A stretch of 57,033 nt of DNA from Bacteroidota bacterium (GTDB taxonomy: Bacteria; Bacteroidota; Bacteroidia; Bacteroidales; UBA7960). The translations under genes were made by a program, and so were the position numbers. Positions 7,851 through 18,800 of the stretch are shown here, piece by piece. The notes beneath the pieces are model-generated. The model did no database searches, was not told the DNA's origin, and saw only the letters and a program-made list of their open reading frames with translations. How positions within the stretch are numbered: the stretch's first letter is position 1; every line of letters starts with the position of its first letter. Location: positions 1 through 57,033 of the forward strand of contig JAGXRQ010000073.1 of NCBI GenBank assembly GCA_018335675.1. Direction: 5' to 3'.

Positions 7851-7858
7851 TAGCTTTG
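7851..7858 (+). promoter_or_regulatory. -7 box TAGCTTTG upstream of the 1620-aa T9SS cargo gene
   Basis: TAGCTTTG fits TAnnTTTG and would give a 5' leader of about 130 nt before the ATG at 7996. The -33 element is not clear. The rest of the 7727-7995 gap holds array B and AT-rich sequence with nothing else recognised. Confidence 0.4.
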
Positions 7859-7995
7859 TAGGCTGGAAAACATTCTACTTTTCTATTCCTTTGCATGAGT
7901 TTTTGTCTAAATCACACTGCAGCAATTCAATAAAAGTAGCCAGAAGGTAAAATCATAAAGACATATAAATATTATAAATTTAAAGCTTTTCGGTT

Positions 7996-10900
7996 ATGAA
8001 GAAATTTACTATTCTAAAATCACTTTTAACAGTGCTTATTATTGCGTTATTATCACTTATTTCCCATGGGCAGGGCCATGAGACTTTTACTAATTTAAAT
8101 GCATCTAGTGCATCATACACATCCACAGAAACCTCATACATAGGCAACAATGGGGCTACATGGTACCACATTGGAACTAGATTGATTACTGCAGGTAGCA
8201 TTTATGAAATTACAGGCGTTACTTGTGGATTTGGAGATTCCGGTAGTCGTTATGTAAAAACAACAGTCACAGGAGGTGTAGGTGAAATTTCCTTTAAATG
8301 GAGGTCATATTTTACAGGTGGTGCTGCATCAGACAGGACTATCCAAGTTTTAATAAATGGAACTTCAGTTGGTAGCTATACACTAGCTGCTATGGGAACA
8401 ATTTACACTGAAACAATAACGATAAATACTCCCGGCACAGTTGTTATACAGCTTAGAAGCAGTGGTACTAGACAAATTGCTATTGATGATATTGTATGGA
8501 CAGATTATTCATCTACAGATCCTATTTTAATTGCCACACCAGTATCTTTATCAGGCTTAAATTATGTTGAAGCTCAAGGTCCTTCTGGATCCCAAAGCTA
8601 TAAACTCTCAGGAACAAATCTTGATCCTTCAAGTGGAGATGTTACAGTGTCAACTGTTGAATACATGGAAGTTTCATCAGACAATGTAAACTTTGGAGCA
8701 ACAACAATCGTTTCATATAACGATGGAACTTTAAATGAAGTTGATATCTATGTTAGATTAAAAGATGGTCTTGCACCCGGAAATTATAACGAATCTATTA
8801 CAAATTCAGGAGGCTCAGCAGCAAATGTTTTAATAGCAGCAAGTGGCATAGTAACTCCCGCCCCTGCCCCATTACCTGAATTAACTATGGATGGCTATTC
8901 TCAGGATTTTGCAACATTTCTTAGTGCAGAAACATTCCCAAATGGATGGACACCTAGCAATACATATGCGTATGGAGGAGATTTTGGCACCGGAACTTCA
9001 GGCGGATTAAGAGGAAATAATGTACTTGGATTCCAGCTTACAGCATCATCTCCAAACAATGTTTTTAAAGCAACTCTTACCTTGGTTAATAAAACCGGCC
9101 AAACATTAGAGGAATTAGAAATTTCATACCTAGGAAAAGTTGCAAGAACAGATCAAACAGGCACTCCAAAATGGGTTGTATCTGTTAATGGAGTTGTTGT
9201 CCCTGAGCTTGAATTTTCTACCGAAGCAGGTGTAGACCAACTAAAAAGCTTTATACTTACAGGATTAAATTTATTGCCAAACGAAAATATAATTATTGAA
9301 TGGTCTACCACAAGCACAGGCACAAGCGGCACAAGACGTCAGATTGGAATTGCTGATGTTGAGATTACTCCAATAGGTGACCCTCAGGTTTCCACTCCTA
9401 CTTATAGCCACCCTTCAGGCACATACTTCGATCCTTTTATGCTCAATATCACTACTACCACTGAAGGAGCAACAATTTTTTACCGCTATGATGAACTTGA
9501 CCCGTGGACAGAATACACTGAAGCATTGGCAATAAACTCGACTATTACTGTTTTTGCGAGAGGTACTAAAACTGACTTTATCGACAGTGGAATTGCATCT
9601 GCGAGTTATTTTATTCCTGATGGAAACATTATATCTGTTGCTGCAATTGATGACATTGAAGTTTTTATAGGCACATTGTTCGAAGATATTTCGCTGCCAT
9701 CTACTATTAATGTTACTTTGGATGATGCTGCATCAACTATCGTAGAACTTATTGTAAACTGGGCTGCAGGAACTTATGACGAAAATGTTGCAGATACTTA
9801 TAATATTACAGGGGAAATTGTTCTAAAAGGTCTTATCACTAATACAAGCGATTTAACAGCTCAAGTAAACATAATTGTAATTCCAATTCCTGAATTTGAT
9901 ATCATTTCAGTGGAATCTATTGAAGATATCACTGTTGCTTTTGGAACATTATTCGAAGACGTTGTTTTTCCTGAATTTGTTACAGTTGAACTTGATGATG
10001 CAAGCACAATAGAATTAGAAGTTATTTGGGAAGAAGGACTTTATAACGAAAGCATTGCCGACACATATGCAATACTTGGAAACATTCAGTTGACTACAGG
10101 AATTAATAACCCTTCAAATATACAGGCTATTGTTAATGTTATAGTTCTTGAAGAAGTTATACTGCCGGTTATTGTTTCTGTTGAAGCTCTTGATGATATC
10201 ACGGTTGATTTCGGAACTACATTCGCTGCACTTCCATTGCCGTCAGCAGTTGAAGTAACTCTTGATGATGCAAGTACAGAAATATTAAATGTAATATGGG
10301 AACAGGGAACATATAATGGAAATGTTGATGGAACTTATACTCTGGAGGGGGTTCTTCAATTAACTGCAAGCATTGAAAATCCTGAAAATATTAAAGCTTC
10401 TATTGATGTAATTGTAAGTCCTGAAATTATTACTCCGGAAGCAGTAACAATTGTTGGTTGGACTTTCCCTGTTGCCGATGCACGTGGTGCTAACCTTGGT
10501 ATAGAAAGCAACATTGGAAAGCTTATTTCAAGGGAACCTGCATATACAGGCACCTACACATACCCATCAGGTGTCACTACTCAAGCTATTTCTTCTACAG
10601 CATGGGCTTCCGGCCTGGATAGTAAGTACTGGATAGTTGAGTTTTCGACTGTTGGTCATGAAAATCTCACATTAAACAGTGTACAACAAAGTTCTAATAC
10701 CGGGCCACGCGACTTTAAAGTTCAGTATAAAGTAGGCTCAGGAGAATGGACTGATATTGAAAATTCAAACATTACTGTTGCAAACAATCTTACAGCAGGA
10801 GTATTATCTGAGTTGCCACTTCCACAAGCATTAAACAACAAAGCTCAAGTAAAATTAAGATGGATTATGCGCTCTAATGTTGCCGTAAGTGGCACAGGCG

Positions 10901-12858
10901 ATGTTGCAGCAGCCGGAACTTCCAGAATAGACAATATTATGGTTAAAGGCTATGCAGGCGAATTTCCTGTTACTATTCTCAGTGTAGCTTCCATTACTCC
11001 AATTCAGGTTGAAATAGGAACTGCATTTGATGATATTGTTTTGCCTGAAAGTGTTAGTGTTACACTTGATAATTTAACAACTACTTCTCTTAATGTTGTT
11101 TGGCAAGAAGGTGATTATGATGGTAATACAATTGATGAATACACTATATTTGGTGATTTAGTTTTAACCGGAACAATTACAAATCCTGGAAACCTAAAAG
11201 CTCAAGTTACTGTTTTTGTAGTAGATGAAATTATTCCTCCTGTAAATATTGCATCAGTTGAAGTACTTGAAGATATTACTGTTGAATTTGGAACTTCATA
11301 TGCTGCATTGCAATTGCCGCCTACTGTTACTGTTACTCTTGAAAATGAAGAAGAGGAAACACTTAATGTGATATGGGCACAGGGTACCTATAATGGAAAT
11401 ATTGCAGGTACTTATACTCTATTTGGCACACTTCAACTTATTGTAGGAATTGAAAACCCTGAAAATCTGAAGGCTAGTGTTAATGTTACTGTTAATCCTC
11501 TTGTAGAGCCAGAGGTTATTGTAGGATGGACATTCCCTGTTGCCGATAACCGTGGTGCAGACTTAGGACTTGAAGTAAACATTGGAAATGAAATTAGCCG
11601 CGACCCGGCATTTGCAGGCACATACAATTTTTACACAGGTGTTACAACTCAAGCAGCTTCTACATCAAGTTGGGCGGATGGAAGTGGAGTAAAATATTGG
11701 TATATTGAATTTTCTACTATTGGTTATGGAAACCTTACATTAAGCAGCGCTCAGAGAAGTTCAAACACCGGTCCTAAAAATTTTAAGGTAGAATATAAAA
11801 TAGGTAGTGGAAACTGGACAGAAGTTGAAGGCTCGACAATTGTTTGCGCAGACAACTTTACATCAGGAATTTTATCCGACATATCACTCCCAGAAGCATT
11901 GAATAACAAAAATAGCGTTGCATTACGTTGGGTTATGACTTCAAATATTGCTGTTGGTGGAGCAGCAGTGGCTTCTGCCGGCGCTTCTAGAATCGATAAT
12001 ATTTTAATTAAAGGATTGTTCTCTGATGAATTTAAGCGAATTGTAACTCAAATTGAAATCCTTAACGATATAATTGTTGATGTTTTTACAACTACTTTTG
12101 AGGAATTAGAATTACCTGAAACTGTTCTGGTTTATTTTGATGATGAAGGCAGTGAATTATTGCCTGTAACTTGGTCGGAAGGAGATTTTGACGGAGATGT
12201 TGTGGGTGAGTATATTCTAGAAGGAACTATCACCTTAGGTGAAAACATGGAAAACCCAAGTAATATCAAAGCAAGTATAAAAGTTATCGTTAGAGAGCCT
12301 ATCATTCTTTATACTGTAGTATTTAATGTTGACATGAGCACTCATCCCAACTTTAATGCTGCAACTGATTTAGTTTATATTCGAGGAGACATGAATGGCT
12401 GGGGTGTGCCAGGAACAAACAATGCTATACAACTTATGACAAGAGTTGGTGAATCTCTAATTTACACAAAAACATTTGAGTTAGAAGAAGGTACATACGA
12501 GTATAAGTATTACAAAAATGCAGGCACAAGCGGAGCTGAAAGCGGAGAAAACAGAAGTGTAGAAATTACTGAAGATGTTATAATTAATGACATTTGGTTA
12601 GTAACTAATATCACAGAACTGTTTACATATCAAATAAAAATATATCCAAATCCGGCTTCTGATTACGTATTTATTAAATCTGATAGCGTAATTGAAATGA
12701 TTGAATTATATGATTTAAATGGAAGGAGCATTAAATCTCTAATGTTAAATTCAAATGAATATAAAATTGATTTATCGGCCTTAAACAATGGCATGTATAT
12801 TATAAAGATTTACACAGGAAACAACATTATAAACAAAAAAGTGATATTGAATAAATAA
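7996..12858 (+). CDS. Large secreted repeat protein with T9SS type-A sorting domain (1620 aa)
   Basis: A signal peptide (MKKFTILKSLL, cleavage near ISHGQG) starts a 1620-aa surface or secreted protein. Visible parts in order are: a beta-sandwich at about 30-170; an Ig-like part to about 290; a second carbohydrate-binding-like sandwich to about 460; a chitobiase C-terminal-like domain (STPTYSHPSGTYFDP, about 470-535); six Big_4-type Ig-like repeats; two copies of a 170-aa module opening VGWTFPVAD; and a CBM20/48-like domain near 1435-1535 (YIRGDMNGWGVPG). It ends with a type-A sorting domain (IYPNPASDYVFI to KKVILNK) that directs export through the type IX system. No catalytic domain is evident, so adhesion or glycan binding is likely. 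The next gene starts 28 nt downstream, so the two are probably co-transcribed. Confidence 0.85.
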   Translation: MKKFTILKSLLTVLIIALLSLISHGQGHETFTNLNASSASYTSTETSYIGNNGATWYHIGTRLITAGSIYEITGVTCGFGDSGSRYVKTTVTGGVGEISFKWRSYFTGGAASDRTIQVLINGTSVGSYTLAAMGTIYTETITINTPGTVVIQLRSSGTRQIAIDDIVWTDYSSTDPILIATPVSLSGLNYVEAQGPSGSQSYKLSGTNLDPSSGDVTVSTVEYMEVSSDNVNFGATTIVSYNDGTLNEVDIYVRLKDGLAPGNYNESITNSGGSAANVLIAASGIVTPAPAPLPELTMDGYSQDFATFLSAETFPNGWTPSNTYAYGGDFGTGTSGGLRGNNVLGFQLTASSPNNVFKATLTLVNKTGQTLEELEISYLGKVARTDQTGTPKWVVSVNGVVVPELEFSTEAGVDQLKSFILTGLNLLPNENIIIEWSTTSTGTSGTRRQIGIADVEITPIGDPQVSTPTYSHPSGTYFDPFMLNITTTTEGATIFYRYDELDPWTEYTEALAINSTITVFARGTKTDFIDSGIASASYFIPDGNIISVAAIDDIEVFIGTLFEDISLPSTINVTLDDAASTIVELIVNWAAGTYDENVADTYNITGEIVLKGLITNTSDLTAQVNIIVIPIPEFDIISVESIEDITVAFGTLFEDVVFPEFVTVELDDASTIELEVIWEEGLYNESIADTYAILGNIQLTTGINNPSNIQAIVNVIVLEEVILPVIVSVEALDDITVDFGTTFAALPLPSAVEVTLDDASTEILNVIWEQGTYNGNVDGTYTLEGVLQLTASIENPENIKASIDVIVSPEIITPEAVTIVGWTFPVADARGANLGIESNIGKLISREPAYTGTYTYPSGVTTQAISSTAWASGLDSKYWIVEFSTVGHENLTLNSVQQSSNTGPRDFKVQYKVGSGEWTDIENSNITVANNLTAGVLSELPLPQALNNKAQVKLRWIMRSNVAVSGTGDVAAAGTSRIDNIMVKGYAGEFPVTILSVASITPIQVEIGTAFDDIVLPESVSVTLDNLTTTSLNVVWQEGDYDGNTIDEYTIFGDLVLTGTITNPGNLKAQVTVFVVDEIIPPVNIASVEVLEDITVEFGTSYAALQLPPTVTVTLENEEEETLNVIWAQGTYNGNIAGTYTLFGTLQLIVGIENPENLKASVNVTVNPLVEPEVIVGWTFPVADNRGADLGLEVNIGNEISRDPAFAGTYNFYTGVTTQAASTSSWADGSGVKYWYIEFSTIGYGNLTLSSAQRSSNTGPKNFKVEYKIGSGNWTEVEGSTIVCADNFTSGILSDISLPEALNNKNSVALRWVMTSNIAVGGAAVASAGASRIDNILIKGLFSDEFKRIVTQIEILNDIIVDVFTTTFEELELPETVLVYFDDEGSELLPVTWSEGDFDGDVVGEYILEGTITLGENMENPSNIKASIKVIVREPIILYTVVFNVDMSTHPNFNAATDLVYIRGDMNGWGVPGTNNAIQLMTRVGESLIYTKTFELEEGTYEYKYYKNAGTSGAESGENRSVEITEDVIINDIWLVTNITELFTYQIKIYPNPASDYVFIKSDSVIEMIELYDLNGRSIKSLMLNSNEYKIDLSALNNGMYIIKIYTGNNIINKKVILNK
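9628..12300 (+). repeat. Coding repeats: six Big_4-like Ig domains and two 'VGWTFPVAD' modules
   Basis: Copies of an approximately 85-aa Big_4-type domain (SVEALDDITVDFGTTFAALP...VTLDDAS...VIW...G.Y) begin near 9628, 9901, 10171, 10975, 11248 and 12041. Between them a 170-aa module with VGWTFPVAD, followed by SNTGP and R(I)DNI, occurs at about 10452-10970 and 11517-12025. The Big_4 plus module pair has therefore been duplicated as a block. Confidence 0.75.
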
Positions 12859-12886
12859 GAAGCATTCATTTATAAATAATATTATT

Positions 12887-15800
12887 ATGAGGAATTTAAA
12901 AAAACAAATTATGAGAAACATTGCAATTAGCGTTACTATTATTTTAACGTTTGCAGGAATTAATGCATTTTCTCAACAGACATTAATTGGTTATTGGAAC
13001 TTCAACTCCGGAGCCAATGGAACAGCATGGACTGCACCTATTAACGCAAATGCAGGAGTAGGAAATGCAGTTATTACAGCAGGAACTTGGACATGGGGAA
13101 ATCTGGCGTATACTGATGGATTTGCCGGCAATGCGATGAATGCATTATTTGGAGACCCTGCAGGCGCTAGTTTATCATTAAGGCACCAAGGAATGAATGG
13201 AAATTACATACAATTGGAATTCTCTATGTCAGGATATGTAAATTTAGTACTATCATATTGGACTCAAAAAACGGCAACCGGATTTATTTCAAATCAATGG
13301 TCGTGGAGCACGGATGGCACTAATTATACAAATTTTGGTTCGGTAGTTAATCCAGCCTTATCTCCTGGAGGAGTTATTACAATTTCAGCTCCGGCTAATT
13401 TAAATAACAGCTCAACGGTTTATCTAAGATATACTCTTAGCGGTGCAAGTGCAGATACTGGTAATAACAGAATAGACAATATTCAATTAAATGCAACTGA
13501 ATATAGTCCGGATCAGGTTACCAACCCTGTATTTTCTCCCGTTTCAGGTATTTATTATGATCCACAATTAGTAAGCATAACAACATTCACAGAAGGAGCT
13601 AGCATTTATTATACTACAAATGGAAATAATCCAACAGAATCTGACATGCTTTATTCTGCTCCTATTGCAGTCGAAGAATCTACTGTAATAAAAGCAAAAG
13701 CATTCAAAACCGGATTAACTGCTAGTGATGTGGTAACAGCTAATTATACAATAAGAAGTATTGTTTTTATCAAAGACTTTGAAGATGAAAGTCTTACCTC
13801 AGAAGGATGGACAACATATTCTGTGGCTTCAGACAAAAACTGGACATTAGGAAGTCTTGGCGGTGGTGCTACCGGAACTGCTTTTTATGCTGAAATGAAT
13901 GGTTATCAGCAGGATGTATTAAGTAATGACTGGCTTATTTCACCTGTTTATGATCTTTCCGAATACAATGACACTAAAATTTCTTTCTTTACTCAGTATA
14001 AATTCGGAGATGTTTCAACTGAGCTAAAACTAAAATATTCTATGGATTATGTATCCGGTGACCCAACATTGGCTACTTGGACAGAAATTCCATTTACAAA
14101 GCCTAGTGGTGAAGACACATGGGTGCATTCCGGATTAATTGATATTCCAAATATTAAATCCGAAAATATATCTTTTGCTTTCCATTATTTAGGAACGGCT
14201 AGCCCTAGAAGATGGAGAGTAGATGAAATAATTATTTCACAAGTTGAATCTACAGTTAATAACGCTAATTTGGCGGAATTTAAAATTGCCGATGTTAATC
14301 TGCTTAATTTGCCTAACATTGTTGTGACTGATCCGGTCGCTGAGCTAGGCGCCTCTATTTGGATTGAAGACTTCAGCTCTTTATTAGGGTTGACAGTTTC
14401 AACTTCATCTCCTATGGCAACTTTTGTGGTTGAAAAGAATACAGTTGTAATTAACCCGGCTAACTTTGCAACTTTGACATACGCTGATGGCGATGTACTT
14501 GTTGTTAGTGTTACTGCTGAAGACGGCATTACAGAAAAGCATTATAAAGTAACTCTAAACCTAGACATTAGAGAAATTGTAATCATCACTCCTACTTCCG
14601 CAGACAGCTTTGAAACAACAGAAGAGGTAAATATTACATGGACTTCTCAAGGTATCAATTTTATAGACATAGACTTATTTAAAAACGGCATTGCCCTTCC
14701 GGTATCTCAATATTCAAACATTGATGCAAGTGATGAGGAATATAATTACACTATTCCTAATGGACATCATGGGACATACTATCTCAGACTGTATGACAGT
14801 GCAGATCGCTCATTTTATGATCAAAGCGATGATTTTTCCGTGGCCGACATCGAAATTCCTGAGATTACAGCGCTAACACCAGCTAATAATGCGGTAGATG
14901 TTGCTGTTAATACAACTCTTATCATGGGGTTCAGTGAAGCTATATTTAAAAATTCAGGAGAAATTACTGTTTACAAATCAGATGACAGCTCAGTAATTGA
15001 AACAATTAATGTTACATCAGAGCAGGTAGTAATCAATAATAAAACTGCAACAATTTCATTATCCAAATTCCTCATGAATGAAACAAATTATTATGTTATT
15101 GTTGACGCAGAAGCTTTTGTTGATATTGCAGGTAATGATGCAGGAGGAATTGGCAGCGAAACCGAATGGACATTTACTACAAAATCATTAATTTGTAATG
15201 GCGATTTTGAAGCCTGGACTGCAAATCTCCCTGACTGCTGGGTTGGAAGCACTACTAACATTCCTACCTCTAATATAATAAAACACAGCACAGATCCTCA
15301 ATCAGGAAGTTTCGCTGTTCAACTTATTAATACTGGAACTTCCCACCAAAGATTTTCAACAAAGCCAACTTATGTAAAAACGAACACATTGTATATGATT
15401 TCTTTCTATGCAAAAGGCAAGGGAGAAATCAGAACAGGAATGTTTGACAATAGACCTGGTGCTAGCTTTGGTTATGCTACATATAATGATTACATTGTAA
15501 TTGAGTCGAACACATGGGCACATTATCAGCAATACATAGTGGCAGCCAATACACATGCAGCCGGTGAATTCATTTTTTCATTAAGAAACACAAACGTTTC
15601 TCATTCTCATTTAATAATCGATAATGTTACTATTACTGAAATTCTTCCGGTTGAAGTAAGTTCAATTGCAGATTTAAAAGCTGGTGAAATAGGTTTATTA
15701 TATAAACTCACTGAAGAGGCAGTTATTTCATATCAGCAAGCATACAGAAATCAGATCTTCATTCAGGATGCAACCGCTGGTATATTGATAGATGACCCAA

Positions 15801-18800
15801 ACAATATTATTTCTACAGTTTATAATATTGGAGATGGAATTACCAATATTAAAGGTACTCTTGCTTTATATTCAGGGATGTATCAACTTTTACCGTTTGA
15901 AAATTCGGGTCCTGCTTCTTCTACCGGTAATGTAATTATTCCTATTGAAAGAACTTTGTCTGAAATTACTTCAGCGGACCAGGCAATGCTTATCAAATTT
16001 ACTAATGTAGCTTTTGATGATGAAGGGAATTTTGTCGTTGGAACTGCATATGATATTTCAGACCCTTCAGGAGATGGGGTTTTCAGAACAAACTTCTATA
16101 ATGCCAATTATATTGGCACTGCAATTCCTACTGTAACTTGTAATATCACTGCATTAATAATAGAAAATAACTCTGTATTGCAACTTACAGCACGTAGCCT
16201 TGAAGATTTTTATATCTATAGCAATGATGCAACATTATCTATGTTTATGATAAATGGAGTGCTTAATGCTCTAAACCTTTCCGGAATTTTAGTTGAAGAT
16301 CCTGAAAATGACGCTGGTGCTATTTTAAGAGTTAGTGATTTCACCAACTTTATGGGAATTCAAATTACTACAAATAGTCCATTAGCAACATATTCTGTAA
16401 CATTAAACGGCGTGCTTATTGATTTTGTAGAGCTATTCAACCTTCCTCTTGAAATTAATGATGTAATTGTTGTTGAAGTTACTGCTGAAAGCGGAACTAA
16501 AGTTTATTACAAAGTGACACTAACCGACGACTTGAGAGAATTGACAATTACAAATCCTATTGGAGGTGAAGAATATTCAACCGGTGATGAAATAATTATT
16601 GAATGGGTTTCTGAAAATATTGACAATCTTACTATTAGAGTTTTACCTAACGGTGTTGGTTATATGGTAGCAGAATATACAGGTATACCCGCTACTGATG
16701 GTGAGTTTTCATTTATTTTACCTAACGGTCCTCACGGAGAATACTACATTATGTTGCTTGACGCAAGTGATTTAAACTATTTCATTGAAAGTGAACCTAT
16801 TACATTCATTGATACTCAAACTCCTGAATTAATATCATTTACTCCTGCAAACGGAGCAATGGGAGTTCCTATTAATACAAATATCACAATAACTTACAAC
16901 GAAAATATCTTCAGTAATACTGGAAATATCTACATTCATAAAGCATCAGACAATAGTGTGGTTTTAACAATTGCTGCAGCAAGTGAATATGTCCTTATTG
17001 ATGATAATATAGTTAGTATTACATTGCAATCAAATCTAGGTTATGCAACAGAGTATTATGTGCTGATTGATAATGGAGCATTTGAAGATTTAGGCGGAAA
17101 TTCACATCCTGGAATCAGTGCTAATAATATTTGGAGATTTACTACCATTGAAGAACCTGCATTCTCATTAGTTTGCAATGGCGGGTTTGAAGATTGGACA
17201 GCCGGACTTCCTAATTGTTGGCTTGGATCTAAATCCAATATTGGAGGAGAAAATGTATTACAAAACAGCATTAATCCACAGTCAGGACTTTATTCTGCTC
17301 AATTAATCAATGCAACGTCCTCTCACAAAAGATTCACTAGCCAGTTTACTCAGGTTACAGCAGGTAAAAAATATTTGATTTCCTTCTGGGTGAAAGGACA
17401 AGGCAGCATCAGAACTGGCTTATTTGATAATAGACCAGATGCTAACTCATATGGATATGCTCCTTATAACAGCTATGTAAATGTTTCATCAAATACATGG
17501 ACAAAATATCAACAATTAGTTACAGCTAATAACACCTTTGCTGAAGCTGAATTTATTTTCTCTGTTGTTAGCACAAATGCAAGCTTAGGTCATATTCAGA
17601 TTGACAATGTTGTTATAACTGAATTTGATGCATCTCTGCAAGAAGTAGCAACAATTGCCGAACTTCGTCAAGGGATAGTTGGATTAGATTATAAACTAAC
17701 AGGAGAAGCTGTTATTACATTCCAGCAAACATATAGGAAACAAAAGTTCATTCAGGATGCTACAGGCGCAATATTGATTGATGATCCAACACCGGCAAGC
17801 ATTATCACTAATTACAATATTGGAGATGGCATCAGCAATATTACAGGAACGCTGGCCTCATATGCAGGGATGTTACAATTCCAGCCAAAAGCCGACCCCG
17901 GTGCTCCAACATCAACAGGAAATGTCGTAGTACCTGTACTCAAAACTTTAGCTCAATTAAACTCTAGTGATCAAGCGAAACTATTAGTTGTAAACGAAAT
18001 CGACTTCCTCAGTACAGGAAATTTCTCAGTGGGAACCGTTTATAATATCTCTGATCCATACGGAACAGGAGTTTTCAGAACAAACTTCTATGATGTTGAT
18101 TACATTGGAGGACCAATACCAACTGAACTTGTTAATGTTACTGTTCTTGTTACTGAACATAACGGAGTTTATCAGTTAACCGCAAGAAGCTCTGCTGATT
18201 TTGATTATCAAGTATATAGCAGCAATGCAAACCTTGCAACATTCGCTTTTGGAGCTTATGATGCATTAAAATTGGCAAACGTTGTTGTTAATAATCCTAC
18301 AACTGACCCAGGTGCTATTTTAAGAGTTACTAATATTGCTAGCTTAGATGTAACTTCGGTAACAACAGAACATCCAGGTGCAACATTTACTGCTAAATTA
18401 AATGGAACAACTGTTACATATGCACAACTGCTTGCTGCAAACCTTGCATTTGGCGATGTTATTGTGATTTCAGTTACAGCTGAAAATGGCATTACCTTGA
18501 AACATTTCAAGGTAACTATTGCATTAGACAACAGATCTTTAACAATAATTGCTCCTACAGGTGGACAAACATACGACACCGGTGATTTAGTAACTATTCA
18601 ATGGTCATCTGAGAATATTGATATGATTGACATACAGATTTACTATCAATCGGCAGGCCAACATATTAAACAATTCACCGGAATTAATGCAGCCTTAGGT
18701 CAATACTCTTTCAATCTTGAAAATGGATTAAACGGAGTCGCGTATTTCAAGCTTTTGGATAATAGCGATTATAATTTCTTTAGAAATAGTGCAAATGTAA

